In this document: positions 28,300 through 37,828 of the stretch, piece by piece | Layout of the letters: every line of letters starts with the position of its first letter | Numbering within the stretch: the first letter of the stretch is position 1 | Assembly (NCBI GenBank): GCA_039821605.1 | Contig: JBCBNV010000005.1 | Location: 186,001-250,000 of the forward strand | Direction: 5' to 3' | DNA: 64,000 bases | Source of the DNA: CALBPI01 sp039821605 | GTDB lineage: Bacteria; Pseudomonadota; Gammaproteobacteria; Steroidobacterales; Woeseiaceae | Notes under the pieces: model-generated | Databases searched by the model: none | What the model saw: the letters and a program-made list of their open reading frames with translations, nothing else | What the model was told of the DNA's origin: nothing | Translations under genes and position numbers: made by a program

Positions 28300-28782
28300 A
28301 TGCCCTCGTTCGACGTCGTGTCCGAAGTGGACCTGCACGAACTCGCCAATGCCGTGGACCAGGCCAACCGCGAAGTCACGAACCGTTTCGACTTCAAGGG
28401 GACGGGCGCCGAATTCGCGCTCGAGGAGAGCACGATCTCGCTCAAGGCGCAGGTCGAGTTTCAACTGCAGCAGATGCTCGACATCCTGCGCCAGAAACTG
28501 GCCAAGCGCGGCGTCGACGTGGGGGCACTCGAGGTCAAGGACCCCGTGACCGGTGGCAGCGACGCGCGCCAGACCGTTCTGGTCCGTCAGGGTATCGACG
28601 CGGCGCTGGCCAAGAAGCTCGTGAAGACGATCAAGGACGCCAAGCTCAAAGTGCAGGCGCAGATCCAGGGTGAGCAGGTACGCGTCACGGGTAAGAAACG
28701 TGACGACCTGCAGTCGGTCATGGCGCTGCTGCGCGAAGCCGACGTCGACCTGCCGCTTCAGTTCAACAATTTCCGCGACTGA
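28300..28782 (+). CDS. yajQ: YajQ family cyclic-di-GMP/nucleotide-binding protein
   Basis: A 160-residue member of the YajQ (UPF0234) family. The N-terminus MPSFDVVSEVDLHELANAVD and the RFDFKGT motif are diagnostic. Two ferredoxin-like halves follow, ending in LPLQFNNFRD. Family members in Xanthomonas and Pseudomonas bind cyclic-di-GMP and act with transcription factors; that role is known for the family and only inferred here. A good AGGAG precedes the ATG. ppc starts 18 nt after its stop. Confidence 0.95.
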   Translation: MPSFDVVSEVDLHELANAVDQANREVTNRFDFKGTGAEFALEESTISLKAQVEFQLQQMLDILRQKLAKRGVDVGALEVKDPVTGGSDARQTVLVRQGIDAALAKKLVKTIKDAKLKVQAQIQGEQVRVTGKKRDDLQSVMALLREADVDLPLQFNNFRD

Positions 28783-28800
28783 TCACACGAGGGCCAAGCC

Positions 28801-31530
28801 GTGAATCGATCCGTAATCAGCCGCAAGGACCTGGTCTTTGCCGACAAGGATCGCGAGCTGCGCAGTGACGTGCGCATGCTCGGCGCCATGGTCGGCGAGT
28901 TGCTGCGCGAGCAGTGTGGCGTGGGTTTCTACGATCAAGTCGAAAGCACACGGCGCATGGCCATCGAGCGCCGCGAAGGTCACGCCAGTTCGGCGGAGCT
29001 TGCCGACACCGTTGCAGGCTTTACGGGCACGGCCGCGCAGAACTTCATCCGCGCGTTCTCGACCTACTTTCAGCTCGTGAATACGGCCGAGAAGGTGCAC
29101 CGCCTCCGCCGCCGCCGGGACTACCTGCGCGAGACGGGCGCGCACCAGCCGCACGGCGTGTACGACATGTTGTCGCGCTTCCGCGATGCAGGCGTCGACC
29201 TCGACGGTGTGCTCGAAGCCTTCGGCGAGACGCTCATCGAGCCCGTCTTCACGGCGCACCCCACGGAGCCGACCCGGCGCACGATCTTGCGCAAGGAACA
29301 AAACATCGTTCGCCGTCTCGTTGACCTGCTCGACTCGGGCCTGCCGCCGCAAGAGGTGGCCGCCGCACACGCGGTCATCCGCGCCGAGGTCACCTCGGGC
29401 TGGCAAACCGAAGAGCACCCCAGCGAAAGCATGACCGTGGCCGACGAACTCGAGCACGTGCTGTTCTTCCTCACCGACGTGCTCTACCGCGTCATCCCGC
29501 CGTTCTACGAGAACCTGCAGACGGCGCTGGCCGAGGTGTACGGCGACGAGGCCAAGGGCGTCGAACTGCCGACGCTCACGCGGTTCGCGTCCTGGGTTGG
29601 AGGCGATATGGACGGCAACCCAAACGTGGGCGCCAAGACCATACGCAACACGCTGGCCCGGCAGCGCAACCTCATCCTCGACCTCTACTTCCGCGAGTGC
29701 TCGACCGTTGCGGGCAAGCTCAGCCAGAGCCGCAACCGCGTGCCGATCGCGGCTGACATCGACGCGCGCATCGAGGACTACCGCCACCATTTCTCGAAAG
29801 CCTGGGGCTCGGTTCCGAACCGTCACCGCGAGATGCCCTACCGCGTGCTGCTAAAGCTCGTGCAGGCACGCCTGCAGGCCACCTACGACGACGACGCCTA
29901 CCCCTACGAGTCCGCCGAGGAGTTTCGCGACGACATCCAGCTCGTCGCCGACAGCCTCAAGGCTCACCAGGGCGAACACGCAGGTCTGTTCGCCGTGAAT
30001 CGCCTGTTGCGCAAGATCGACTGCTTCGGCTTCCACATGGCCACGCTCGACATTCGCCAGGACGCGCTCGTCCACCGCGAGGTCATCGGCAAGTGCCTGG
30101 GCGACGAGCAGTGGATGCAGCGCAGCGCCGAGGACCGGCTCGAGCGCCTCTGCGACGCGGTCACCAATCGCGAACCGCCCGTCGACGTGCAGGACACACA
30201 GGTGCGCAAGACGCTGGCCGTGTTCCAGACCGTGGCCTTCTGCCGTCGCAAGTACGGTGCGCGCGCCATTGGTCCCTACATCATCAGCATGACCCAGGGC
30301 GCGGACGACATCGTCTCCGTGCTGCTGCTCGCACAGTGGGCGGAGCTCGGCAACCGCCGCGGCGAAGTCCCGCTCGACATCGCGCCACTGTTCGAGACCG
30401 TCACAGACCTCGAGAACGGCCCCGCGATCATGGAGGGGCTGCTCAACAACAGCGTCTACCGCCACCACCTCGAGCGTCGCGACAACCGTCAGACGATCAT
30501 GGTCGGCTACTCGGACAGCAACAAGGACGGCGGGCTCGCCTCCGCACGCTGGGCCCTGCACCAGGCGCAGGCTGCACTGCGCGATGTGTTGTCCGCGCAC
30601 GAGATCGAGCTCACGTTGTTCCACGGCCGCGGCGGCACGGTCAGCCGCGGCGGCACCAAGATGCATGACGCCGTGCTGGGCGCGCCCGCAGGCACTGTCG
30701 CGGGCCGCATGCGCGTGACCGAGCAGGGCGAGATCATCAACGAGAAGTACGGCCTGCGCGGCATCGCGCTGCGCACGCTCGAGCAGGCTGCGACATCGGT
30801 GACGGCGGCCTCGGTGCTGCGCCCGCGCAGCGAAACGCTCGCGCCGGAATGGGGCGAGATGATGAGCCTGGCCGCCGACACGAGTAAGGCGCACTACCAG
30901 GATCTGACGCGTCATTCCGAAGGCTTCTTCGACTACTTCCGTTCCGCCACGCCCATCGACGTCATCGAGCGCATGCGTATCGGCTCGCGTCCGGCGTCGC
31001 GCCGCAAGCAGCAGGGCATCGACGACCTGCGCGCGATCCCCTGGGTGTTCTCGTGGACGCAGTGCCGCTGCATCCTGCCGGGCTGGTACGGGCTCGGCAC
31101 GGGCCTCGAACGCGCTGTCGACGCGCACGGTGAAGACGCGTTCCGTGAAATGTGCGATCAGTGGCACTTCGCCAAGGCGCTGCTCGCCGACGCGCAGATG
31201 GTGCTGGCCAAGGCCGACCTCGAAATCGCCGCCATCTATGCCGAACTCGCCGGCGAGCTCGGCGAGCGGTTCTTCCCGCGCATCCGCGAGGAGTACGACC
31301 GCACGGTCGATCTTGTGCTGCGCATCACGGGCAACACCAACCTGCTCGACAACGACCCCACGCTGCAGCGCACGATCCTGCTGCGCAATCCCTACGTCGA
31401 CCCCATGAGCCTGTTGCAGGTGCGGTTGCTGTCGGAGTGGCGCGCGACGGGTCGTGAAGACCCGGCCCTGCTCGACGCGCTGCTCGCCAGCGTCAACGGT
31501 ATCGCGCAGGGTCTGCAGAACACGGGCTGA
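28801..31530 (+). CDS. ppc: phosphoenolpyruvate carboxylase
   Basis: A 909-residue enzyme that carboxylates PEP to oxaloacetate to refill the TCA cycle. The catalytic signatures are VFTAHPTEPTRRTI (catalytic His), GYSDSNKDGGLASARW and FHGRGGTVSRGG. The C-terminus ends QGLQNTG, matching the QNTG tail of bacterial PEPC that contributes to the allosteric inhibitor site. A GTG start at 28801 with a nearby GAGGG is used. The size is normal for bacterial PEPC. It sits 18 nt after yajQ and 5 nt before an MFS gene. Confidence 0.97.
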   Translation: MNRSVISRKDLVFADKDRELRSDVRMLGAMVGELLREQCGVGFYDQVESTRRMAIERREGHASSAELADTVAGFTGTAAQNFIRAFSTYFQLVNTAEKVHRLRRRRDYLRETGAHQPHGVYDMLSRFRDAGVDLDGVLEAFGETLIEPVFTAHPTEPTRRTILRKEQNIVRRLVDLLDSGLPPQEVAAAHAVIRAEVTSGWQTEEHPSESMTVADELEHVLFFLTDVLYRVIPPFYENLQTALAEVYGDEAKGVELPTLTRFASWVGGDMDGNPNVGAKTIRNTLARQRNLILDLYFRECSTVAGKLSQSRNRVPIAADIDARIEDYRHHFSKAWGSVPNRHREMPYRVLLKLVQARLQATYDDDAYPYESAEEFRDDIQLVADSLKAHQGEHAGLFAVNRLLRKIDCFGFHMATLDIRQDALVHREVIGKCLGDEQWMQRSAEDRLERLCDAVTNREPPVDVQDTQVRKTLAVFQTVAFCRRKYGARAIGPYIISMTQGADDIVSVLLLAQWAELGNRRGEVPLDIAPLFETVTDLENGPAIMEGLLNNSVYRHHLERRDNRQTIMVGYSDSNKDGGLASARWALHQAQAALRDVLSAHEIELTLFHGRGGTVSRGGTKMHDAVLGAPAGTVAGRMRVTEQGEIINEKYGLRGIALRTLEQAATSVTAASVLRPRSETLAPEWGEMMSLAADTSKAHYQDLTRHSEGFFDYFRSATPIDVIERMRIGSRPASRRKQQGIDDLRAIPWVFSWTQCRCILPGWYGLGTGLERAVDAHGEDAFREMCDQWHFAKALLADAQMVLAKADLEIAAIYAELAGELGERFFPRIREEYDRTVDLVLRITGNTNLLDNDPTLQRTILLRNPYVDPMSLLQVRLLSEWRATGREDPALLDALLASVNGIAQGLQNTG

Positions 31531-31535
31531 CGCGC

Positions 31536-32810
31536 TTGCAGCCCGGCCGCCCGGCGACGCCGCTCTCGGAGCGTCGACTCGCCTTTGCGCTACTGCTGGG
31601 CGCCGTCATGTGCCTCGGCATGGGGCAGACGGTGACGTTTGCGATCCTGCCCCCCATCGGTCGTGAACTCGGCCTGTCGGAGCGGCAGGTCGGCGGCATC
31701 TTCTCGATCTCCGCGCTGCTCTGGGTGCTGTTGAGCCCGTTCTGGGGGCGCCTGTCCGACCGCTGGGGCCGCAAACCCGTCATCCTCATCGGCATGGCCG
31801 GCTACATCGTGTCGACGGCGGCGTTTACGGGCGCGATCAGCTTCGGGCTGGCGGGCGGCGCCAGCCTCGGCATCGTGTACGTGCTCATGGTCGCCACGCG
31901 CAGCATTTACGGTGCCATCGGTCCCGGCGTACGCGTGGCCTCGCAGGCCTACATTGTCGACCGCACAAGCGTGGCCGATCGCACGGTCGCGATTGCGGGC
32001 ATGTCGGCGGCCTTTGGTCTCGGCAACGTGCTCGGGCCCGGGCTGGGCTCGGCCATCAGTGTGTTCGGGTTGCTCGCGCCGCTCTGGGCCATCGTCGTGC
32101 TGGTCACGGTCGTCGCCATCGCGACGATTCTGTTCCTGCCCGAAAAAAGCGCACCCGGTAGCGCGTCGACGACGCGGCGTTTGCCCGTGCGCGACCGACG
32201 CGTCCGCCCGTTCCTCATCTACGGGATCGCGGCCAGCTTCGCCGTCGCAACACCCATGCAGGCCAGCGCCTTTTACTTCATCGATGTGCTGGGGCTCAGT
32301 ATCGATTCCGCAGCACAGTTTGTGGGTGTCGGGCTGTCCGGTGCGGCCATGGCCGCGCTGTTTTCGCAGCTTGTGCTCGTGCAGCGGTTTCGCTTGCCGC
32401 CCTGGTTCATGATGCTGGCCGGCGCCGCACTCATTTCGGTGGCGCAACTGGTCATGGCGGCAAGCGCGAGTTTCGGGCCTATGGTGTTCGGGCTCATGCT
32501 CAACGGGCTGGGTGCCGGCATGGCCATGCCGGGCTTCACCGCCGGCGCGTCATTGTCCGTCACGGCATCCGAACAGGGCGCCGTCGCCGGCATGACCGGG
32601 GCCGTGGGTGCCGCGGGCTTCTCGATTGTGCCGTTCGTGAACTTTACATTCTACGGCTATGCACCCGAGCTGCCGTTCCTCTTCGACGCCGTCCTCATGG
32701 CCGGCATGATCGCCTTCGTCGCGCTCAACCCAACGCTGCGCGGCAGTGGCCGCGACCTGCCGCCACCCGACACGACCGATACGGCGAGCACCGGGCCCGA
32801 CGGCACATGA
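31536..32810 (+). CDS. MFS transporter
   Basis: A 424-residue major facilitator protein with about 12 hydrophobic helices. The cytoplasmic loop 2-3 motif is GRLSDRWGRKPVIL, the classical MFS signature. The TTG at 31536, 5 nt after the ppc stop, gives MQPGRPATPLSERRL before helix 1; the next ATG would remove the start of helix 1. A drug or metabolite exporter of the DHA1/tetracycline-like type is plausible but unproven. Its stop overlaps the next start. Confidence 0.85.
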   Translation: MQPGRPATPLSERRLAFALLLGAVMCLGMGQTVTFAILPPIGRELGLSERQVGGIFSISALLWVLLSPFWGRLSDRWGRKPVILIGMAGYIVSTAAFTGAISFGLAGGASLGIVYVLMVATRSIYGAIGPGVRVASQAYIVDRTSVADRTVAIAGMSAAFGLGNVLGPGLGSAISVFGLLAPLWAIVVLVTVVAIATILFLPEKSAPGSASTTRRLPVRDRRVRPFLIYGIAASFAVATPMQASAFYFIDVLGLSIDSAAQFVGVGLSGAAMAALFSQLVLVQRFRLPPWFMMLAGAALISVAQLVMAASASFGPMVFGLMLNGLGAGMAMPGFTAGASLSVTASEQGAVAGMTGAVGAAGFSIVPFVNFTFYGYAPELPFLFDAVLMAGMIAFVALNPTLRGSGRDLPPPDTTDTASTGPDGT

Positions 32811-33619
32811 TGCGCGCGCTGCCGGTGTCAGTGGTCGCCGTGTTGCTCGTCGCGGGCTGCGGCGGCAATGGGGCAGGCAGTGATCTCGCCGAGCCCTTTC
32901 GCGGTGAGACCGCCGACGGTCCCAGCATCGATCACGGCGACTGGCAGCAGGTCCTCAACGACTACCTCGTCACGAGCTACGCCGGGCTTAACCGTGTCGA
33001 CTATGCCGCGCTGGCCGCGGATGGCGCCGAACCGCTCGACCGGTATCTGGAAGCGATGGCGGCCATTGCTCCCGAGGCCCACCCCGCGGACGAGCAGATG
33101 GCCTACTGGATCAATGTCTACAACGCACTGACCGTGCGTCGGGTCGTCGCAGACTGGCCTGTCGAGAGCATCCTCGACCTCGGCGACAGCGCGCTCGGCC
33201 GCGGGCCCTGGGGCGATCCCGCGTTCACGGTCAATGGGCGCACGCTGTCGCTCGACGACATCGAGCACCGGATACTGCGCGTGGTCTGGCGCGAGCCGCG
33301 TGTCCACTTCGCGGTCAACTGCGCGAGCGTGGGCTGCCCGGACTTACTGCCCATCGCCTTTACGGGCGCCAATCTCGAGTCGCAGTTGCGACTCGGCGCC
33401 CGCAACTACCTGGCCAGCCCCAGGGGGGTCGTGCGCGAGGGTGACGCCCTGCTCGTGTCGAGCCTGTTCGAGTGGTACGCCGATGACTTCGGCGACTCGC
33501 CTGAGGCCGTACTGACCCGGCTCGCCGATTTCGCCGATCCCGACACAGCCGCACTGCTCCGCTCGCACGACGGACCACTGCGTTACGCCTACGACTGGGC
33601 ACTCAACGCAACGCCGTAA
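32807..33619 (+). CDS. DUF547 lipoprotein
   Basis: A 270-residue protein with a short signal peptide and lipobox (VLLVAGC). The DUF547 domain covers most of the rest, with QMAYWINVYNALTVRRV and the characteristic HFAVNCASVGCPDLL near residue 170. The conserved cysteines suggest a thiol active site, because DUF547 has been linked to a papain-like fold. Function is unknown. The ATG overlaps the MFS stop (ATGATG). Confidence 0.85.
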   Translation: MMRALPVSVVAVLLVAGCGGNGAGSDLAEPFRGETADGPSIDHGDWQQVLNDYLVTSYAGLNRVDYAALAADGAEPLDRYLEAMAAIAPEAHPADEQMAYWINVYNALTVRRVVADWPVESILDLGDSALGRGPWGDPAFTVNGRTLSLDDIEHRILRVVWREPRVHFAVNCASVGCPDLLPIAFTGANLESQLRLGARNYLASPRGVVREGDALLVSSLFEWYADDFGDSPEAVLTRLADFADPDTAALLRSHDGPLRYAYDWALNATP

Positions 33620-33647
33620 GTCCTGGGCGCAGCGGTATACTGGGCCC

Positions 33648-34151
33648 ATGGAATTGACCACGGAACGACTGCGTCTCCGGCAGTGGCGTGACGATGATCT
33701 GGGCGCCTACGCGGCGTTCTTCGCCGACGAGCGCCAGGCGCGATTCGTCGGCGGTGCCTGCCCCGACTACGAGGCCTGGCGCCGTCTGGCCGTGGTTGCC
33801 GGTCACTGGGCACTCAAGGGCTTCGGGCTCTGGGCTGTCGAGGAGCGCGACGGCGGCGGGTTCGTGGGCTGCGTGGGCATTCAGAAGCCCGAAGGCTGGC
33901 CCGAGACCGAACTCGGATACTGGATTGCGCCCGAAATGCAGCACCGCGGCTACGCCACGGAAGCCGGGCGCGCGGCGCGCACCTATGCCTACGACACCCT
34001 CGACATCGACACACTCGTGAGCTTCATCCACCCGGACAACACAGCCTCGATACGGGTGGCCGAACGCCTGGGCGCCAGCCTCGAACGCTACATCGAACTG
34101 CTCGCCTTCGGCCGTCACGGCGTCTACCGCCACCCGGGACCGGGGGCATGA
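33648..34151 (+). CDS. GNAT family N-acetyltransferase (RimJ/RimL type)
   Basis: A 167-residue acetyltransferase. The opening LTTERLRLRQWRDDD, the mid-region ELGYWIAPEMQHRGYATEAG (acetyl-CoA binding R/Q-x-x-G-x-A-type loop) and the late segment NTASIRVAERLGASLE are typical of RimJ/RimL and ribosomal or peptide N-acetyltransferases. The substrate cannot be assigned. The stop overlaps the next ATG by 4 nt. Confidence 0.9.
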   Translation: MELTTERLRLRQWRDDDLGAYAAFFADERQARFVGGACPDYEAWRRLAVVAGHWALKGFGLWAVEERDGGGFVGCVGIQKPEGWPETELGYWIAPEMQHRGYATEAGRAARTYAYDTLDIDTLVSFIHPDNTASIRVAERLGASLERYIELLAFGRHGVYRHPGPGA

Positions 34152-34600
34152 GTGCGCCGCCGAGGCTGCGTGTGTACCACGACGCGAGCTGTCCCATTTG
34201 TCGCGCTGAAATCGAGGAGCTCGCGGCTGTCGATTTCGACCAGCGTCTCGAAGTCATCGATGCCTCCTCGGAGCATTTTGACGATGACGACGCGAGCGAG
34301 GCCGGGCTCGACCAGGAAACGCTGCTCTCGGCCATGTACGTGCGCGATGAACAGGGGCGCTGGCACACGGGTCCCGACGCGTTCGCGGAGATCTACGATC
34401 GCGTGGGCATCGACCGCATGGCGCGACTCTGGGGATCACGTACCTGGCGGCCGCTCGTGAATCTTGGCTACCGCCTGTTTCTCGTCACGCGCGGCCTTCT
34501 CGTCGCCTTGGGCGGCGACCGCGTTGTGCGCTGGTTTGTGCGGCGTGAAGCGCAGGCGGCCGCTCAACGGGCCTGCTATTGCCGCACGCGCGACGACTAG
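34148..34600 (+). CDS. DCC-family thiol-disulfide oxidoreductase (DUF393)
   Basis: A 150-residue DCC-family protein. The diagnostic motif YHDASCPICRAEI carries the Cys15-x-x-Cys18 pair on a thioredoxin-like fold, which is typical of DUF393. A hydrophobic stretch near residue 115 (LVNLGYRLFLVTRGLLVAL) may associate with the membrane. Function is not established in this family. It is convergent with the next gene, their ends overlapping by 4 nt. Confidence 0.88.
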   Translation: MSAPPRLRVYHDASCPICRAEIEELAAVDFDQRLEVIDASSEHFDDDDASEAGLDQETLLSAMYVRDEQGRWHTGPDAFAEIYDRVGIDRMARLWGSRTWRPLVNLGYRLFLVTRGLLVALGGDRVVRWFVRREAQAAAQRACYCRTRDD

Positions 34601-36072
34601 ACGAGCAGCGCCGGCGCCGCGTAGCGGCCAATGATCCAGATGATGGCGATCGCCAGCAGGTTGAGCCAGATCCCCGCGCGCACCATCTGGCCGATCTTCA
34701 GGGTGCCCGTTGAAAACACGATGGCATTCGGTGCCGTCGCCACGGGCAGCATGAACGCGCAGCTGGCCGCCAGCGTCACGGGCACCGTAAGCAACAGCGG
34801 CGGAAAGCCCGTCTGCAATGCAATGGCACCCATAACCGGCAACAACGTCGCGGTCGTGGCCATGTTGCTTGTGAGCTCGGTGAGAAAGATCGTCAGCGCC
34901 ACGGCCGCCAGCAGCAGCACGCCAACGCCCAGCGCATTGAGCGGCGCCAGCGATTCACCGAGCCACAGCGCCAGACCGCTGGCATCGACGGCAGACGCCA
35001 GCGACAGGCCGCCACCGAACAACACGAGCACGCCCCAGGGCAGCCGCGCCGTATCGTCCCAGCGCATGAGCGCGCGCTGATCGCGGTCGCCGCTCGGAAA
35101 CAGGAAGAGTGCGACGGCGGCGGCCATGGCGATGGCCGTGTCGGACAGATCCGTGATGCCCGTGATCGCCTGCAGCGGCCGGCGCAGCATCCAGCCCGCG
35201 ACGAGGCACGCGAACACGATGGCCACGCGGCGCTCGGGCACGGACAACGGCCCCTGCTCGATGCGCATGCGTTGGAGGTGCGCGCGCACGGCATCGCTCG
35301 ACTCAATATTCACGGGAAACAACCGCGCCGTGAGCAGCCACCAGGCGACGGGCAACAGCAGCGCTGTGACCGGGATACCAAGCAGCATCCAGCGTGCAAA
35401 GCTGATCTCGAGACCGTGGCGCTCGGCCAGGTAACCGATGAGCAACGCATTGGGCGGCGTGCCGATGAGCGTGGCCAGGCCGCCGATCGACGCCGCGTAG
35501 GCCAAACCCAGCAACAGCGCGAGCCGGAAGTGATCGCGCTGCGTGTCGTCGATTCCGGTCACGTTGTCGCGCATGACAGCGATAACCGACAACACGATCG
35601 GCAGCAGCATCATGGTCGTGGACGTATTGGTCATCCACATGCTCAGCAGCGCCGAAACGAGCATGAAGCCGCCGATGAGTCGCCGGCCCTCGGTGCCCGT
35701 CTTGTCCAGAATGGCGAGCGCGATGCGGCGGTGCAGATTCCAGCGCTCGAGCGCGAGCGCCATGACGAAGCCACCCAGAAACAGGAAGATCGTGGGGTGT
35801 GCGTAAGGCGCCGCCACAGCGCGGATGTCGGCGAGGCCCAGCGGCTGGAAGATCACCAGCGGCAGTAACGCCGTGGCCGGCACGGGGATGGCTTCCGTCG
35901 CCCACCAGATCGCCATCCACAAACCGGCCGCTGCCGCGCGCCAGGCGGGGTCGGGCATCACTTGCTGCAGCGGCGCCAGTGCCAGCATCGCGGCGAACAC
36001 GGCGGGGCCCAGCCAGCGCCCCACGCGTTGTGCGCGGGCGCGTCCCTCATTGGGATCGACGGATGTGGTCAC
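34597..36072 (-). CDS. SLC13 (DASS) family permease
   Basis: A 491-residue transporter of the divalent anion:Na+ symporter family. The two SNT-type motifs are MTNTSTTMMLLPIV near residue 150 and TELTSNMATTATLLPVMGA near 410. These mark Na+ and substrate sites of VcINDY-like carriers for C4-dicarboxylates. About 11-12 helices are apparent. The start overlaps the upstream TfpX-like gene by 4 nt. Likely cargo is dicarboxylate or a related anion, by family. Confidence 0.9.
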   Translation of the reverse strand: MTTSVDPNEGRARAQRVGRWLGPAVFAAMLALAPLQQVMPDPAWRAAAAGLWMAIWWATEAIPVPATALLPLVIFQPLGLADIRAVAAPYAHPTIFLFLGGFVMALALERWNLHRRIALAILDKTGTEGRRLIGGFMLVSALLSMWMTNTSTTMMLLPIVLSVIAVMRDNVTGIDDTQRDHFRLALLLGLAYAASIGGLATLIGTPPNALLIGYLAERHGLEISFARWMLLGIPVTALLLPVAWWLLTARLFPVNIESSDAVRAHLQRMRIEQGPLSVPERRVAIVFACLVAGWMLRRPLQAITGITDLSDTAIAMAAAVALFLFPSGDRDQRALMRWDDTARLPWGVLVLFGGGLSLASAVDASGLALWLGESLAPLNALGVGVLLLAAVALTIFLTELTSNMATTATLLPVMGAIALQTGFPPLLLTVPVTLAASCAFMLPVATAPNAIVFSTGTLKIGQMVRAGIWLNLLAIAIIWIIGRYAAPALLV

Positions 36073-36824
36073 TTGTCACCGCCCCATGGGTCGACGGCCA
36101 CAACGTCGATGGGAACTGCGGACTCGGCGTCAATAATGAGTGCAAAGGCCTGCAGGCGTTTGTTGATCACAGGCACCCAGCGCAGCGCCTCGGCGTCACG
36201 CCCTGTATCGGTCAACACGCGTGACACGCCGCGCGCCGCCGCTTCAGACTGGTCTGCCAGCGCCGCCAGACGCTGCGCCTTGTCGAGCACGACGGCACGC
36301 TGCGCGGACAGGGGCTGCCAGAAAGCGGGCTGCTGTTCGAGCTCGATGCCCTCCTCAAGCGAGCGTACGAGCAGCGCGTTGCGCAACTCGATGTCATCGG
36401 GCGGCACGGCCACGGCCAGACACGGCGGCCGGGTGGCGTCGGTGCAGGCGGCGATCGTGCTGCCGTCGTGAACAAGATCGGTCTCGGGCAACACGGCAAA
36501 CCGGTCCACAGAGAACACGACGAACAGCGGGCGCTGCTCGTAGATCACGAGGCCGCCATACCCCAATGCGGCGCCCTGCATGACCACAACACAGACCATG
36601 TCGAACCAGAGTCCCTTCTTGCCAGGCTTGTACAGGTAAGTCGTCAGCAACGGTCCGACAACGAGGTGGACGCCGAGCAAGGTCAGCAGCACATCGCGTG
36701 CACCGCTGACGGCAAAGTACGGCGCCGGGTACCAGAGCAGGAAGATCACAGCGACCACGGCCGCCGCCACAGCAGCGGTCAGGGCCAGGTGCAACAGGAT
36801 GGTGGTCTTGCGTTCAAGCATCAT
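36069..36824 (-). CDS. TfpX/TfpZ-family type IV pilin accessory protein
   Basis: An about 251-residue membrane protein. Helices near residues 8-30, 40-60 and 75-95 include GARDVLLTLLGVHLVVGPLL, YLYKPGKKGLWFDMV and VIYEQRPLFVVFSVDRF, which fit the TfpX/TfpZ accessory family. Those proteins are encoded next to type IV pilins, but no pilin is nearby. The start is at the ATGATG pair at 36819-36824. A longer in-frame ORF to 36962 adds sequence that does not look coding. No Shine-Dalgarno is obvious. Function is inferred by similarity only. Confidence 0.72.
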   Translation of the reverse strand: MMLERKTTILLHLALTAAVAAAVVAVIFLLWYPAPYFAVSGARDVLLTLLGVHLVVGPLLTTYLYKPGKKGLWFDMVCVVVMQGAALGYGGLVIYEQRPLFVVFSVDRFAVLPETDLVHDGSTIAACTDATRPPCLAVAVPPDDIELRNALLVRSLEEGIELEQQPAFWQPLSAQRAVVLDKAQRLAALADQSEAAARGVSRVLTDTGRDAEALRWVPVINKRLQAFALIIDAESAVPIDVVAVDPWGGDK

Positions 36825-36976
36825 GGTCGGGGTGATTCTTGGGTCTCCGGCGACGCCCGAGTATACGTGCGCGCCCGGTGCCTGCGGTCGTGCACGGCGC
36901 ACAGTGGCGCGCCAATTGACTTGGTCACACACGGCTGGCCCAATCGAAGCATGCCCGAGCAAGACCGCCGCACCCC

Positions 36977-37828
36977 GTGAGCCTGACGCGCAGAGCCGTC
37001 ATCGCCGCCTCGTTGGCCGGGTTGGCGGCAAGCAAGGCAGCGCGCGGCGACTCGCAACCCCGCGAATCTCTGACCTTCGTCTGCGTGCCGGGCACCTGGC
37101 ACGGCGGCTGGGTCTGGACGCCGCTGGCAGAGGCACTGCGTCGGCGCGGTCACCGCTGTTTCCGCGTGACCTGCACGGGCGTTGGTGAGCGCGCGCACCT
37201 GCTCAGGCCCGACGTCGGTCTCGATACACATGCCCGAGACGTCACCCAGGTCATTCGCTACGAGGCGCTTGAGCGCGTGGTGCTCGTGGGTCATTCCTTT
37301 GCCGGCGTCACGATCACCGAAGTGGCAGACCGGCTCGCGGGCAGCGGGCGTGTCGCCGCGCTGCTCTATTACGACGCCTTTGTGCCCACGCCCGAGCGCC
37401 CCGCCTGGGTCATGCGCGACGACGCCGGCCAATGGCCCGACTGGTGGCGTGACCGGGAATCTCGGTTCGTCGATGGCTACAAGATGGACTTCGCGAGCGA
37501 GTACCCGATCCGCATGCTCGTGGACCCCGAGGCGACCCCCGAGCTGGCGCGCTCCGTTGCCACGCGGCTGACCTATCACCCGGGACGCCAGTGGACCGAG
37601 CCGGCCTCGTTTGCCAATGGCGGCTGGCGCGACTATCCACGCGCTTACGTGCACTGCACGGGACAAACCTACCGCCAGTCGTCGAGCGCCATGTATGGCC
37701 CGGCCAAGGCGCCCGGCTGGCAATTTGAAGCCTCGGATACGGTACGACTGGGTATGCTCACAGCACCCGAATACACGGCCGCGCTGTTCGAGCGCATTGG
37801 CAACAATCTGCTGACGGCAACCGCATGA
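36977..37828 (+). CDS. alpha/beta hydrolase with Tat-like signal
   Basis: A 283-residue hydrolase. The N-terminus has a twin-arginine pattern (SLTRRAVIAASLAGLAAS), suggesting Tat export. The oxyanion segment CVPGTWHGGWVWTPL and the nucleophile elbow GHSFAG (about residue 102) are typical of the EstC/methyl-esterase-like group of small alpha/beta hydrolases. His and Asp of the triad are not assigned with certainty. A GTG start is used. The stop overlaps the next gene by 4 nt. Confidence 0.8.
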   Translation: MSLTRRAVIAASLAGLAASKAARGDSQPRESLTFVCVPGTWHGGWVWTPLAEALRRRGHRCFRVTCTGVGERAHLLRPDVGLDTHARDVTQVIRYEALERVVLVGHSFAGVTITEVADRLAGSGRVAALLYYDAFVPTPERPAWVMRDDAGQWPDWWRDRESRFVDGYKMDFASEYPIRMLVDPEATPELARSVATRLTYHPGRQWTEPASFANGGWRDYPRAYVHCTGQTYRQSSSAMYGPAKAPGWQFEASDTVRLGMLTAPEYTAALFERIGNNLLTATA

